Shown in pieces: positions 10,640 through 20,014 of a stretch of 64,000 nucleotides of DNA. The translations under genes were made by a program, and so were the position numbers. The notes under the pieces were generated by a model. The model ran no database searches, was not told where the DNA came from, and saw only the letters and a program-made list of their open reading frames with translations. This stretch comes from Microbacterium barkeri. GTDB taxonomy: Bacteria > Actinomycetota > Actinomycetes > Actinomycetales > Microbacteriaceae. Each line of letters begins with the position of its first letter. Position 1 is the first letter of the stretch. The stretch lies in the NCBI RefSeq assembly GCF_027921765.1, contig NZ_BSEJ01000001.1:434001-498000 (forward strand), given 5' to 3'.

Positions 10640-12088
10640 TCACTCGGCCTCGTCGGCCGCCTTCGCGGTCTTGCGCGTGCGCTTGGGCTTCTTCTCGGCC
10701 GCGGGAGCCTCCTCGGCCGGAGCCTCCTCCGCAGCGGGAGCCTCCTCGGCCGCACCAGCCTCGTCGGCCGGAGCCTCCTCCGCGGCAGCCTCTTCGGCCT
10801 CGGGCTCGTCGTCGACGGCCGCGAAGTCGCTCACGTCGACCGGGTTGCCCGCGGTGTCGACGACGGACACCTTGCCGAGGACGATCGCGATCGCCTTGTT
10901 GCGCGCGACGTCGCCCATGAGAGCCGGCAGCTGGTTGCCCTGCTGGAGCGCCTGCACGAAGTCCTGCGGCGACATGCCGTACTGGCCCGACGCCTGGATG
11001 AGGTACTGCGTGAACTCGTCCTGCGAGACCTGCACGTCGAGCTTCTCGGCGATCGCGTCGAAGAGGATCTGCGTGCGGAACTGCTTCTCGCTCGCCTCGG
11101 TCACCTCGGCGCGGTGCTCGTCGTCCTCGAGGCGGTTCTCCTGCTCGAGGTGACGGTGCACCTCGTCCTCGATGAGGCTCGCGGGAACCGGGATCTCGAC
11201 CGCCTCGAGCAGCGTCTCGACGAGCTTGTCGCGCGCGGCGGAGCCCTGCGAGAACGCTCCGCGCGTCGCGGCCGTCTCCTTGAGCGACTCGCGCAGCTCG
11301 GCGATCGTGTCGAACTCGCTCGCCATCTGCGCGAAGTCGTCGTCGGCCTCGGGGAGCTCGCGCTCCTTGACGGCCTTGACGGTCACGGCGACCTCGGCCT
11401 CCTCGCCCGCGTGGTCTCCGCCCACGAGCTTGGAGCGGAACGTGGTCTCCTCGCCGGCGGTGAGCGACTCGACGGCCTCGTCGATGCCGTCGAGCAGCTC
11501 GCCCGAGCCGACCTCGTACGACACGCCCTCGGCGCGGTCGATCTCCTGGTCGTCGATCTTGGCGACGAGGTCGAGCTCGACGAAGTCGCCCTTCGCGGCC
11601 GGGCGGTCCACGGGAACGAGCGTGCCGAAGCGGGCGCGCAGGCTGTCGAGCTCCTCGTCGATCTTCGCGTCGTCGATCTCGACGGCGTCGACCGTGACGG
11701 TGAGGCCCTCGTAGGCGGGGATCTCGAACTCGGGGCGCACGTCGACCTCGACGTCGACGACGAGGTCGCCCGAGAAGTCCTTGTCGCTCGGCCACTCGAC
11801 GATGTCCGCCTGCGGGCGCCCGAGGATCTTCACGTCGTTCTCGGCGACGGCGGCGCGGAAGAACCCGTCGAGGCCCTCGTTGACGGCGTGCTCGATGACC
11901 GCGCCGCGGCCGACGCGCTGGTCGATGATCGGAGCGGGAACCTTGCCCTTGCGGAAGCCGGGGACCTGCACGTCGCGCGCGATGTGCTCGTACGCGTGCT
12001 GGATGCTCGGCTTGAGGTCTTCGGGGCTGACCGTGATGTGAAGCTTCACCCGCGTCGGGCTGAGCTTCTCGACGGTGCTGTTCACCAT
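10640..12088 (-). CDS. tig: Trigger factor, ribosome-associated chaperone
   Basis: Binds the ribosome exit tunnel and shields nascent chains; it also has peptidyl-prolyl isomerase activity. The 482-residue protein has the ribosome-binding signature GFRKGKVP near residue 45, a central FKBP-like domain and the helical C-terminal arms. The last 55 or so residues are an unusually biased Glu/Ala/Pro tail ending in a Lys/Arg-rich patch, encoded by near-repeated GCC/GAG/GCT-type codon blocks. The ATG at 12088 has AAGGAG nine bases upstream. In many actinobacteria tig precedes clpP1P2; here the trehalose operon lies between them. Confidence 0.97.
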   Translation of the reverse strand: MVNSTVEKLSPTRVKLHITVSPEDLKPSIQHAYEHIARDVQVPGFRKGKVPAPIIDQRVGRGAVIEHAVNEGLDGFFRAAVAENDVKILGRPQADIVEWPSDKDFSGDLVVDVEVDVRPEFEIPAYEGLTVTVDAVEIDDAKIDEELDSLRARFGTLVPVDRPAAKGDFVELDLVAKIDDQEIDRAEGVSYEVGSGELLDGIDEAVESLTAGEETTFRSKLVGGDHAGEEAEVAVTVKAVKERELPEADDDFAQMASEFDTIAELRESLKETAATRGAFSQGSAARDKLVETLLEAVEIPVPASLIEDEVHRHLEQENRLEDDEHRAEVTEASEKQFRTQILFDAIAEKLDVQVSQDEFTQYLIQASGQYGMSPQDFVQALQQGNQLPALMGDVARNKAIAIVLGKVSVVDTAGNPVDVSDFAAVDDEPEAEEAAAEEAPADEAGAAEEAPAAEEAPAEEAPAAEKKPKRTRKTAKAADEAE

Positions 12089-12158
12089 GCTGGTTCGTTT
12101 CTCCTTGTGACGGACCCGCACGCCGGTCGCGACGCGGGCTGAGGTCTGGATGGGCCGT

Positions 12159-12235
12159 TGGTCGGGGCGACAGGATTTGAACCTGCGGCCTCCCGCTCCC
12201 AAAGCGGGCGCTCTACCAAGCTGAGCTACGCCCCG
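12159..12235 (-). tRNA. tRNA-Pro (anticodon TGG)
   Basis: A full cloverleaf is readable on the minus strand: acceptor CGGGGCG with CGCCCCG, anticodon stem CCCGC/GCGGG around loop TTTGGGA, and T-arm GCAGG/CCTGT around TTCAAAT. A 3' CCA is encoded (12159-12161). Confidence 0.95.
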
Positions 12236-12329
12236 CGGATATCCCCGCGCACGGGAACACGAAACGGCCTCGGAAAGTCTAGCCGACCGATCGGGCGGGA
12301 CTCGCCACCCGGGGCGGCGAGAGAGGAGA

Positions 12330-12403
12330 TGGAGGGGATGACGGGAATCGAACCCGCGTGACCAGTTTGGAAGACTGGGGCTCTACCATTGAGCTACATC
12401 CCC
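12330..12403 (-). tRNA. tRNA-Gly (anticodon TCC)
   Basis: Minus-strand cloverleaf with acceptor GGGGATG/CATCCCC, anticodon stem CCAGT/ACTGG around CTTCCAA, and discriminator T followed by an encoded CCA (12330-12332). Confidence 0.94.
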
Positions 12404-12556
12404 GGAACTGCGTCCGGCAGCGTGAACGATCCTATCCCACGCGCGCACGTGCTTCCGACACGGCACGGTCTGAGGTACCTCATCCGGCTCGTCCGGCCCC
12501 GGGAATACGGCGTTCTGCCGATGCTCGGGCGCCGCCTCAGGGACGACCGTGGAGTC

Positions 12557-12739
12557 ATGTTCATCGATCCTCTCCACAGCCTCTCCGTCCACCGCGCCGA
12601 GATCGAGGAGGCCGAGCGCCGTGCGGCTCGCGAGCGCTCGATCCGCGAGCGACTCGAGGCCGACGCCGCACAGGGCGATCGGATCCCGACTCGGCGCGCA
12701 TCCCGGGCGCGTCGGCTCCTCCCGCGCCTCTCGTCGTGA
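12557..12739 (+). CDS. Small hypothetical protein, basic helical
   Basis: A 60-residue frame that begins MFIDPLHSL and then runs into an Arg/Glu/Ala-rich stretch (EIEEAERRAARER) that would form one amphipathic helix, ending in a basic tail. Similar short, highly charged proteins occur in other Microbacteriaceae, but I cannot assign a function. GGAG lies only 2 nt before the ATG, too close for a good ribosome site, so either the start or the gene is uncertain. It sits between tRNA-Gly and the LuxR-type regulator. Confidence 0.45.
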   Translation: MFIDPLHSLSVHRAEIEEAERRAARERSIRERLEADAAQGDRIPTRRASRARRLLPRLSS

Positions 12740-12786
12740 CATCCGCCGTCCGCCGCGATGTCGACGGTCCGTGTGATGATGACGCG

Positions 12787-15651
12787 GTGACGATCAGGAC
12801 CAGTCCGCGCACGGTCGGGCGCGAGAGCGAGCACGCCCAGCTCGTCGCGCTCTTCGAGGCCGCCGAGCGCGGCGAGCCCGCGCTCGCGCTCGTCTCGGGC
12901 GAGGCCGGCATCGGCAAGTCGCGGCTCGTCTCCGATCTCGCGGCCGCGGTCGGCGGCCGCGCGCGCGTCCTCGTGGGCCACTGCGTCGACCTCGGTCGCG
13001 TCGGCGAGGCGTACACGCCCTTCACCGCCGCGCTGCGGGTCCTCATCGCCGACCTCGGCGTCGACCGCGTGCGCGAGCTGGCGGGCCCCGGGGCCGCCGC
13101 CCTCTCGGGCATGGCGCCCGCGCTCGCGAGCGAGGCGGAGCCGACCGGCCAGCAGCCCTACGAGGCGCTCGCCCATCTGCTCGAGACGGCGAGCCGCGAG
13201 CAGCCGGTCGTGCTCGTCCTCGAGGACGTGCACTGGATGGACAGGGCGAGCCTCGGCGTGCTCGCCTACCTCGCGCGGGTCTCGCTCGACGCCCGTCTGC
13301 TCGTCGTGGCCACGTACCGGCCCGAGGACATCGGCCGCACGCACCCCGCGCGCGATCTGCTCGGCGAGCTGGCGCGCAGCCGCGCCACGACGCGCGTCGA
13401 GCTGGGCCGCCTGGACCGCGAGGACGTCCGCGCGCTCGTCGGCGAGCTGACCGGCACGGCGGTCGCGGGGCCGCAGCTCGACGCGATCGCCGCCCGCAGC
13501 GACGGCGTGCCCTTCTATCTCGAGGAGCTCGTCGCCGTGGAGGGCTGCGACGACGAGCGCGCCCTCCCCGGCGGCCTGCGGAGCCTGCTGCTCGCGCGGT
13601 ACGAGCGGCTGTCCGATCCGGCACGAGCGCTTGCGCGCGCTCTCTCGGTCGGCGGGCTGTCCGTCGCGCACGCGCTCCTCGAGAGGGTCGACGGCCTCGA
13701 CGCGACCGCGCGCGACGCCGCCCTCCGCGAGGCCCTCGACGCGGGCCTCCTCGTCCTCACGGACGACGGCTACGCGTTCCGGCACGCGCTCGTGCGCGAG
13801 GCCATCCTCGAGGACGCCCTTCCCGGCGAGCGCGAGCGGCTCCACGAGCGCTACGCCGAGGCGCTCGAGGAGCGTGCCGCATCCGGCGCGCGCGTGGCAG
13901 CGGCCGTCGCGCACCACCTGGCGTCGACGGGAGACGCCGCGCGGGCGTTCCCCGCCTCGATCCGCGCGATGCAGGAGGCGCGGGCGAGCTCCGCCTACGC
14001 GTCCGCCGCACAGCACGCCGAGCAGGCGCTCGCGATGTGGGATGCCGTGCCCGACGCCGAGAGCACGGCCGGGATGCCGTGGCTCGAGCTCATGGGGAGG
14101 GCCGCGACCTACCTCCGCAACGCCGGCGAGACCGAGCGCAGCATCGCCGTGTCGCGCTCCGCGCTGGCCGCGTGCCCTCCCGACTCCATCCACCACGTCC
14201 GCCTCACGCGCAATCTCGCGCGCGCCCTCTCCAACGCCGCCCGTCCGGGCTCCATCGAGGCGTATCGCGACGCCCTCGCGACCGTCGAGCGGATCGGCGG
14301 GCACGAGGAGCTGCGCGTCGATCTGCTCATCTCCCTCGCCGGGCGGCTCATGCTGGCCGGCGAGCGCGCCGATGCCCGCCGCCTGGCTCTCGAGGGCGCC
14401 GCCGTCGCGGAGCGGCTCGGAGCGACCGCGCTCGTCTCGAACGCGATGAACGTCGCCGGGCTCTGCCTCGCGCACGGCGGCGACCTCGCAGCGGGGTGGG
14501 CCGAGCTTGAGCAGGCACGGCAGCTGGCAGGCGACGATCGCGCCGCGCGCCTGCGGTACTGGGTCAACGCGTCGGATCTCGCGCAGCGGGCCGGAGACCC
14601 GGATCGCGCGCTCGAGCTCGCCCGGCTCGGGATGGCCGAAGCTCAGGCCTACGGCCTCGAGCGCACCTCGGGCACCGTCCTCGCGTCGAACGCCGCCGAC
14701 CCGCTCGCGAGCCTCGGCCGGTGGGACGAGGTCGACGCCCTCATCGACCGCGCTCTGGCCGCCTCGCCCCCGTCGGTCAACGTGACCTACCTCGCGGTCG
14801 TCCGCGCGTGGTCCCTCGTCTGGCGGGGCGATCTCGCCGCCGCGGCCGCGACGCTCGAACCGCACCGAGCCGTGCTCCGCTCGACCGCCGAGAACGAGAT
14901 CCAGGCCCTCCTCACCGTGGCGCGCGTCGACATGGAGCTCGCGCTCGCGGACGGGCGGCCCGAGGTCGCGTGGGACGCGGCCGCGGGCGTGCGGGCCGTG
15001 CCCGTGGAGCGACTCGCGCTGAACTCGGGCAACGCGGTGCCCCTGGCCTGGTCGTTCGCCCGCGTCGCGCGTCTCGCCGGAAGGCGCGGCGGACACGCGT
15101 TCGGGCAGGAGGCTGGCCGGCTCGCCGAGCGCCTGATCGACCAGTTCGCGGGCTGGCCGACGCACGGCGTGTGGAGTGCGCTCACCCGCGCCGAGCTCGC
15201 CGACGACGAGCCGTCATGGCGCGCGGCCGCGGCAGCAGCGGAGGGCCGCGAGGCGCCGGTCGGGCTGCTGCCCTACGCGCTCACCCAGCAGGTGCGGGCA
15301 CGGGTCGAGGCCGGAGACCGCGCGGGCGCCCGGGCTCTCGTTCCGTCCGCACGCGCGGCCGCGCGCGAACGCGGCGTCCTCGGCGTCCTGCGCGACCTGG
15401 ATGCACTGGCCGACGAGGCCGGTCTCCAGGGACGCGACGGGCACGCCGATCCGGTGCTCACGGCGCGCGAGCTCCAGGTCCTCGAGCTCGTCGCCGAGGG
15501 CCTCAGCAACGGCCAGATCGGGCAGCGCCTGTTCATCAGCACGAAGACCGTCAGCGTGCACGTCTCCGCGATCCTCCGCAAGCTCGGAGCGGCGACGCGC
15601 ACGGAGGCCGCACACCGGGCGGCCGACCTCCCCGGCGCGACCGCGCCCTGA
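12787..15651 (+). CDS. Large LuxR-family regulator with AAA ATPase domain (LAL/MalT type)
   Basis: A 954-residue regulator. The N-terminal signal-transduction ATPase has Walker A GEAGIGKS at residues 38-45 and a Walker B-like VLVLEDVHWMD near 150. A long middle part is Ala/Leu/Arg-rich and looks like helical TPR-type repeats. The last 65 residues are a LuxR/GerE helix-turn-helix (LTARELQVLELVAEGLS to KTVSVHVSAILRKLG). The GTG at 12787 was chosen because the domain begins at once (VGRE motif at residue 10); no strong ribosome site is visible. LAL proteins are usually pathway activators that sense a ligand in the TPR region; the inducer and targets here are unknown. It abuts the convergent next gene with no gap. 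Confidence 0.88.
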   Translation: MTIRTSPRTVGRESEHAQLVALFEAAERGEPALALVSGEAGIGKSRLVSDLAAAVGGRARVLVGHCVDLGRVGEAYTPFTAALRVLIADLGVDRVRELAGPGAAALSGMAPALASEAEPTGQQPYEALAHLLETASREQPVVLVLEDVHWMDRASLGVLAYLARVSLDARLLVVATYRPEDIGRTHPARDLLGELARSRATTRVELGRLDREDVRALVGELTGTAVAGPQLDAIAARSDGVPFYLEELVAVEGCDDERALPGGLRSLLLARYERLSDPARALARALSVGGLSVAHALLERVDGLDATARDAALREALDAGLLVLTDDGYAFRHALVREAILEDALPGERERLHERYAEALEERAASGARVAAAVAHHLASTGDAARAFPASIRAMQEARASSAYASAAQHAEQALAMWDAVPDAESTAGMPWLELMGRAATYLRNAGETERSIAVSRSALAACPPDSIHHVRLTRNLARALSNAARPGSIEAYRDALATVERIGGHEELRVDLLISLAGRLMLAGERADARRLALEGAAVAERLGATALVSNAMNVAGLCLAHGGDLAAGWAELEQARQLAGDDRAARLRYWVNASDLAQRAGDPDRALELARLGMAEAQAYGLERTSGTVLASNAADPLASLGRWDEVDALIDRALAASPPSVNVTYLAVVRAWSLVWRGDLAAAAATLEPHRAVLRSTAENEIQALLTVARVDMELALADGRPEVAWDAAAGVRAVPVERLALNSGNAVPLAWSFARVARLAGRRGGHAFGQEAGRLAERLIDQFAGWPTHGVWSALTRAELADDEPSWRAAAAAAEGREAPVGLLPYALTQQVRARVEAGDRAGARALVPSARAAARERGVLGVLRDLDALADEAGLQGRDGHADPVLTARELQVLELVAEGLSNGQIGQRLFISTKTVSVHVSAILRKLGAATRTEAAHRAADLPGATAP

Positions 15652-16197
15652 TCAGCGCTCGCCGTCGCGGAGCGCCGCCTCGTGGCGCGCCGCGTGCGCG
15701 AGGTAGTTCTCGGCGTTTCGGAGGAGTCCGGCGACCTCCTCGTCCGTGAGTGCGCGGCGGACCTTCGCGGGCACTCCCGCGACGAGACTCCGCGGTGGCA
15801 CGACCGTGCCCTCGAGCACGACCGCTCCCCCGGCGACGAGGCACTCGGCCCCGATCTCGGCCCCCTGCAGCACGACGGCGCCCATGCCGATGAGCGACCG
15901 GTCGCCGATGCGGCAGCCGTGCACCACGGCGTTGTGCCCGACCGACACGTCGTCGCCGATCTCGGTGTCGAAGCCGCCGCCGACGTGCACCGAGACGCTG
16001 TCCTGGAGGTTGCTGCGCGCGCCCACGCGGATGGCGCCGGTGTCGCCCCGGAGGACAGCGTTGTACCAGACGCTCGTCTGAGGGCCGAGCACGACGTCGC
16101 CGACGACGCGCGCTCCGTCGGCGAGGAACGCATCGGGCGGGACGACCGGCCGCACGCCGTCGAGAGGCAGGACCGTGGCACGGGGCGAGACGCTCAT
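15652..16197 (-). CDS. Gamma carbonic anhydrase-like hexapeptide-repeat protein
   Basis: The 181-residue protein folds as a left-handed beta-helix: repeated hydrophobic-G-x-x motifs run from about residue 20 to 150 (VVGDVVLGPQTSV, IGDDVSVGH and so on). The His residues that bind metal in gamma carbonic anhydrases are present in VSVHVGG and in the GHNAVVHG segment. It may hydrate CO2 or act as a PaaY/YrdA-like thioesterase or acyltransferase; the family is functionally mixed. The ATG at 16197 follows a TATCGT -10 box (16204-16209) by 6 nt, so the mRNA is probably leaderless. A DtxR-like iron box (16244-16262) lies in the shared promoter region with dps. Confidence 0.85.
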   Translation of the reverse strand: MSVSPRATVLPLDGVRPVVPPDAFLADGARVVGDVVLGPQTSVWYNAVLRGDTGAIRVGARSNLQDSVSVHVGGGFDTEIGDDVSVGHNAVVHGCRIGDRSLIGMGAVVLQGAEIGAECLVAGGAVVLEGTVVPPRSLVAGVPAKVRRALTDEEVAGLLRNAENYLAHAARHEAALRDGER

Positions 16198-16243
16198 GGT
16201 CCGACGATACGTCCGCGCGCGCCCTCTCGCTTTCGATGCCAGG

Positions 16244-16262
16244 TTCGGCAAGCCTAACTTTC
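16244..16262 (+). promoter_or_regulatory. Candidate DtxR/IdeR iron box
   Basis: The 19-mer TTCGGCAAGCCTAACTTTC matches 13 of 19 positions of the classic DtxR/IdeR operator (TTAGGTTAGCCTAACCTAA), including the AGCCTAAC core. It lies between the divergent gamma-CA gene and dps, 37 nt upstream of the dps -35 box. The match is by eye only. Confidence 0.45.
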
Positions 16263-16299
16263 GCCCGATCATCTGCGATTTAGCCGAGCCTCTGCTTGC

Positions 16300-16327
16300 T
16301 TGCGGAATGCCAGCCGACGAGTAGCGT
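16300..16327 (+). promoter_or_regulatory. Predicted dps promoter
   Basis: TTGCGG (16300-16305) and TAGCGT (16322-16327) are separated by 16 nt and would give a leader of about 45-50 nt before the dps ATG. Confidence 0.5.
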
Positions 16328-16380
16328 TGTCCTCAGCGACAGGGCGCGACACGCGCCCGGCAAGACGAAGGAGAATCCTC

Positions 16381-16866
16381 ATGAGCGACGCACAGACCAT
16401 CTCCGCGACCGCCGCCGACCCGACCGTCGCCGCCGGCTCGGCCCAGTTCCTCTCTCCCGTCGTCCTCGGCCTCCAGGCTCTCGGCGTCAACGGCAAGCAG
16501 GCGCACTGGCACGTGCGCGGCGCCAACTTCATCGGCGTGCACGAGTTCCTCGACACGCTCGTCGACCACGTGCAGGAGTGGGCGGACCTCGCCGCCGAGC
16601 GCATCGTGGCCCTGGGCCTCCCCATCGACGCGCGCCTCGCCGCCGTCGCCGGCAAGGTCCCGACCACCGGCGCGCCCGCGGGCTTCGCCCAGTCGGACGC
16701 CGTCATCCGCGGCATCGTCTCCGACATCGACGCCGTTCTGGCCGACCTCCAGGCCGCCATCGACGGTCTCGACGAGGTCGACCTCACGAGCCAGGACGTC
16801 GCCATCGAGATCAAGGCGGGCCTCGAGAAGGACCGCTGGTTCCTGGTGGCGCACATCGCCGAGTGA
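16381..16866 (+). CDS. dps: Dps family ferritin-like DNA-binding protein
   Basis: Dps proteins form 12-subunit shells that oxidise and store iron and shield DNA during starvation and peroxide stress. The 161-residue protein has the Dps signature with ferroxidase ligands in QAHWHVRG near residue 40, then the downstream helix HVQEWADLAAERI. The short, neutral N-terminus lacks an obvious Lys/Arg-rich DNA tail. The ATG has AAGGAG nine bases upstream, and a terminator follows. A DtxR-like box upstream suggests iron control. Confidence 0.93.
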   Translation: MSDAQTISATAADPTVAAGSAQFLSPVVLGLQALGVNGKQAHWHVRGANFIGVHEFLDTLVDHVQEWADLAAERIVALGLPIDARLAAVAGKVPTTGAPAGFAQSDAVIRGIVSDIDAVLADLQAAIDGLDEVDLTSQDVAIEIKAGLEKDRWFLVAHIAE

Positions 16867-16884
16867 CCCTCGCTCTCCTCGTCA

Positions 16885-16916
16885 GAAGGCCTCGCTCCGC
16901 TCGGAGCGAGGCCTTC
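16885..16916 (+). terminator. Terminator after dps
   Basis: A 14 bp perfect stem GAAGGCCTCGCTCC with its complement and a GCTC loop, between dps and the convergent amidohydrolase gene. Confidence 0.8.
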
Positions 16917-16947
16917 GACGTGTCACGGCGCGGTGGCGCGCGGCTCC

Positions 16948-18462
16948 CTAGCCGAGGTGCGTGAGGCGCCCGTCGACGAGGGTCGCGTGCACCGGCATGG
17001 CACGCAGCGCGTCGGCTCCCGCCGTCAGCGGGTCGTGCCCGACGAGTGCCAGGTCAGCCGGCTCGCCGGGGAGGACCCGCGCCGGATCCGCCGTGCCGCC
17101 GTCGGTCGAGGCGGCGAGGGCCGTGCGGGCGTCGAGAGCCTGATCGACCCGCCAGGGCTCGCTCGCGTCGCGGGCGCGGAAGACCGCGGCGGCCATCTGG
17201 ACCCACGGGTCGAGGGGCGAGACCGGCGCGTCGGACCCGAGCAGCAGGCAGGCTCCGGCCTCGACCAGCTCGCGGAGCGGATAGGCGACCGCCGTCTGCG
17301 CAGCCCACTCGACGCCGGCGAGCTCGCGATCGTCGAGGGCATGCTCGGGCTGCACGCTGGACTCGACGCCGAGGCGGGCGAACCGCGCGATGTCGGTGCG
17401 CGCGACGAGCTGGACGTGCTCGATGCGCCCGGGCACGTCGGCGGCCGCGAACGCGTCGAGCGCGTGCCGGGCCGCGACGTCTCCGATCGCGTGGATCGTC
17501 GTCGCGATGCCCGCGCTCGCGGCGCGCGCGACGAGCTCGATGAGCGCGCGCGGCTCGACGTTCAGGCGCCCGCGGCTGACGCCGTCGGCGTACGGGGCGC
17601 TCGTCGCGGCTGTCCGCGTGCCGAGCGACCCGTCGGAGATGACCTTGAGCATCCCGAAGGACACGCGGTCCGACCCGTCGAGCGCCTCGCCGGTCGACAG
17701 CCCCTCCGCGATCGCCCGGTCCAGGTCGTCGGGATACACGTCGAAGCGCACCCGGACGCGCTCGTCGCCCCGCGCCATCCGCCGTCGCCACCGATCGGCG
17801 TTCCACCCGATCTCGAGGTCCTGCACGCCGACGATGCCTCTCGCGGCGGCGGCCGCGAGCATCCGGTCCAGCGCGGCGTCCTCGTCCTCCGGGGCAAGCT
17901 GCTTGAGACGCTGCTCGACGAGGAAGGCGGCGCCCTCGCGCACGAGACCCGCGGCGTCGGCCGCGAGGCCCTCACGCCGCGCGGCGGCCGAGTTCAGCCA
18001 GACGCCGTGGAGATCGGAGCTCACGAGATAGGTCGGGATGTCGCCGGTCACCTCGTCGAGGAGGCCCAGGTCGGCGGCATCCGTCCAGAGGCCGTCACGC
18101 AGGCGCGCGACGACCCGGCGCCCGTCTGCTCGGACCGGGGCGGCCGCGGCCGCGCGCGCGGCCTCCTCGGCGGACGCGGCGTGCTCGACCGACGGCGTGC
18201 CCTGCGCGAGCGCGCACTCGAGCGTGTGCACGTGATGGTCCCAGAGGCCGGGGACGAGCCATCCGCCCGCGCCGTCGAGCACCGCGCCGCTTCGGCGGAT
18301 CGCGCCAGCGGGCGCGATGTCGGCGATCCGTCCGTCCGCGAGCCACACGTCGTACACGCCGTCGACGTCGTACTCGGGGTGGGCGAGCAGCTCGCGCCCC
18401 TCGCCCCCGATGCGGACATCCGCGATGACGTCGACCCGGTCGCCTCGGCTCAGCGCTGGCAT
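16948..18462 (-). CDS. Amidohydrolase family 3 (YtcJ-like) metal-dependent hydrolase
   Basis: A 504-residue TIM-barrel amidohydrolase. The metal-binding HxH motif is in DHHVHTLE near residue 65; other signatures are SDGSLGTRTA, HAIGD and GSDAPVSPLDPW. The family hydrolyses amides or formamides of varied substrates (YtcJ, N-substituted formamide deformylase); the true substrate here is unknown. The ATG at 18462 overlaps the end of the upstream glycosylase gene by 13 nt, so the two are co-transcribed and possibly coupled. Confidence 0.85.
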   Translation of the reverse strand: MPALSRGDRVDVIADVRIGGEGRELLAHPEYDVDGVYDVWLADGRIADIAPAGAIRRSGAVLDGAGGWLVPGLWDHHVHTLECALAQGTPSVEHAASAEEAARAAAAAPVRADGRRVVARLRDGLWTDAADLGLLDEVTGDIPTYLVSSDLHGVWLNSAAARREGLAADAAGLVREGAAFLVEQRLKQLAPEDEDAALDRMLAAAAARGIVGVQDLEIGWNADRWRRRMARGDERVRVRFDVYPDDLDRAIAEGLSTGEALDGSDRVSFGMLKVISDGSLGTRTAATSAPYADGVSRGRLNVEPRALIELVARAASAGIATTIHAIGDVAARHALDAFAAADVPGRIEHVQLVARTDIARFARLGVESSVQPEHALDDRELAGVEWAAQTAVAYPLRELVEAGACLLLGSDAPVSPLDPWVQMAAAVFRARDASEPWRVDQALDARTALAASTDGGTADPARVLPGEPADLALVGHDPLTAGADALRAMPVHATLVDGRLTHLG

Positions 18463-19472
18463 GCCGGGCACCAGTAGAGCTTGCGCGCCTGCATCTCCTC
18501 GAGCACGATCTCCGTGCCGCAGACCCGGCAGGGCAGGCCCGCGCGGTGGTAGACCCAGTGGCGGTCGTCCCTGCTCGCCATCGCGCGACGCCAGGCGTCG
18601 CCCTCGAGCCCGTCCATGGTCATCATCTGCCCCGTCTCGACGCCGATGCGCAGGAGCACGACCCAGTCGCGCCACAGCCCGCGCACCGTCTCCTCGGGGA
18701 TGTCCTTGCCCGGCGTGTGCGGGTCGAGCCCCGCGCGGAAGAGCATCTCAGCGCGGTAGACGTTGCCGATGCCGCTCACGACCGACTGGTCCATGAGCAG
18801 CTGGCCGATCGCGACATTCCGGCGGCGGACCGCCGCGAGGAAGCGCTCCTCGCCCTCACCGACGTCGCCGACGAGCGGATCGGGGCCGAGCTTGGCGATC
18901 ACGCGGGCGATCTCGTCCGGCCGCTGCACGACGCATGCGGTGGGTCCGCGGAGGTCCGCGCAGGTCGTCTCCGTGAGGAGGCGGACGCGCACCTGGCCGA
19001 CGACGGGCGGCGGCCACTCGGCGTCGGAGGCGGCCAGACCGTCCGGCTCGTCGAGCCCTCGCGTCTGCTCGGACATCCGCACGTGCACGCGCGTGCGACG
19101 CGGGGCGCCGATCGACGCGAGGGAGTTCTCGCCGGCGTCGTCGAACACGCGGTCGGCGTCGGAGAGGTCGGTGCCGCGCTGATTCGTCTGCCCCATCCGC
19201 CCGTTCGCGGACGCGATCGTCGGGTCGACGAGGATCTCGCCGGCGAAGTCCCACGCTCCGTACAGGCCGAGGTGCACGCGCAGCCAGACATCCTCGTCGA
19301 ACTCGAGGAACATCTGCTTGCCGACCGCCTCGGCGCGCGTCATCGTGCGGCCGTCGAGGATGGCCGCACCCTCCGCGAAGCGCCCCTGCGGGCTCGTCGC
19401 CCCGACCGGGCGGCCGACGAAGTTGCGCGCGAACTGCCGCGCGATCCGGTGGACGGAATGACCCTCGGGCAT
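18450..19472 (-). CDS. Fpg/Nei-family DNA glycosylase / AP lyase
   Basis: Base-excision repair enzyme that removes oxidised bases. The catalytic N-terminal sequence is MPEGHSVHR; after Met removal Pro2 and Glu3 form the active site. The MPEGHS start marks the Nei branch (Fpg would read MPELPEV). The helix-two-turn-helix region contains QSVVSGIGNVYRAE, and the C-terminal zinc finger is intact (CRVCG to YWCPACQ). At 340 residues it is longer than E. coli Nei, with an insertion around residues 100-150. It lies between rpiB and an amidohydrolase on the same strand. Confidence 0.9.
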   Translation of the reverse strand: MPEGHSVHRIARQFARNFVGRPVGATSPQGRFAEGAAILDGRTMTRAEAVGKQMFLEFDEDVWLRVHLGLYGAWDFAGEILVDPTIASANGRMGQTNQRGTDLSDADRVFDDAGENSLASIGAPRRTRVHVRMSEQTRGLDEPDGLAASDAEWPPPVVGQVRVRLLTETTCADLRGPTACVVQRPDEIARVIAKLGPDPLVGDVGEGEERFLAAVRRRNVAIGQLLMDQSVVSGIGNVYRAEMLFRAGLDPHTPGKDIPEETVRGLWRDWVVLLRIGVETGQMMTMDGLEGDAWRRAMASRDDRHWVYHRAGLPCRVCGTEIVLEEMQARKLYWCPACQR

Positions 19473-19475
19473 CCG

Positions 19476-19973
19476 CTAGGACATCGTGCGCGGAGCGGGC
19501 CCGTCGACGAGGGCGCCGTCGCGCTCGTAGGCGCCGATCTGCGCGATCCGGCGGACGTGACGCTCGTCGTTCGAGAACGGCGTCTGGATGAAGCGGTCGA
19601 TGAAGCGCGTGACGTCCTCGAACGTGTGCTGGCGCGCGCCGATGGCGATGACGTTCGCGTCGTTGTGCTCGCGCGCGAGCTCGGCGGTCGAGAGGTTCCA
19701 CACGAGCGCCGCGCGGATGCCCTCGACCTTGTTCGCCGCGATCTGCTCGCCGTTGCCCGAGCCGCCGAAGACGACGCCGAGCGCGGGGACGCCGGCGCGC
19801 TGGTCGTCGACGACCGCCTGCGCCGCGCGGATGCAGAACGCGGGGTAGTCGTCGAGCGGGTCGTACTCGACCGGCCCGTGGTCGATGACCTCGTGGCCCT
19901 GGGAGGCGAGGTGGTGCTGCAGCTGGGTCGAGAACTCGAGACCCGCGTGATCGGTCGCGATGTGGATGCGCAT
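19476..19973 (-). CDS. rpiB: Ribose-5-phosphate isomerase B
   Basis: Interconverts ribulose-5-phosphate and ribose-5-phosphate in the pentose phosphate pathway. The 165-residue protein starts MRIHIATDHAGLEF, which carries the family phosphate-binding residues. The FGGSGNGEQIAANK loop replaces the Cys-containing GTGIG loop of E. coli RpiB, as in mycobacterial RpiB-type enzymes, where Glu acts as the base. Only 3 nt separate it from the downstream glycosylase gene. Confidence 0.94.
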   Translation of the reverse strand: MRIHIATDHAGLEFSTQLQHHLASQGHEVIDHGPVEYDPLDDYPAFCIRAAQAVVDDQRAGVPALGVVFGGSGNGEQIAANKVEGIRAALVWNLSTAELAREHNDANVIAIGARQHTFEDVTRFIDRFIQTPFSNDERHVRRIAQIGAYERDGALVDGPAPRTMS

Positions 19974-20014
19974 GGAGACGATTCTCCCCTACCTGCGAGG
20001 GTGCCCGTGCACGG

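Noticed and set aside
12159..12403. tRNA-Pro/tRNA-Gly pair as an integration site
   Set aside because: No integrase, direct att repeats or composition shift lie beside them.
12389..12556. N-terminal extension of the small protein at 12557
   Set aside because: It would start inside tRNA-Gly and its composition is not protein-like.
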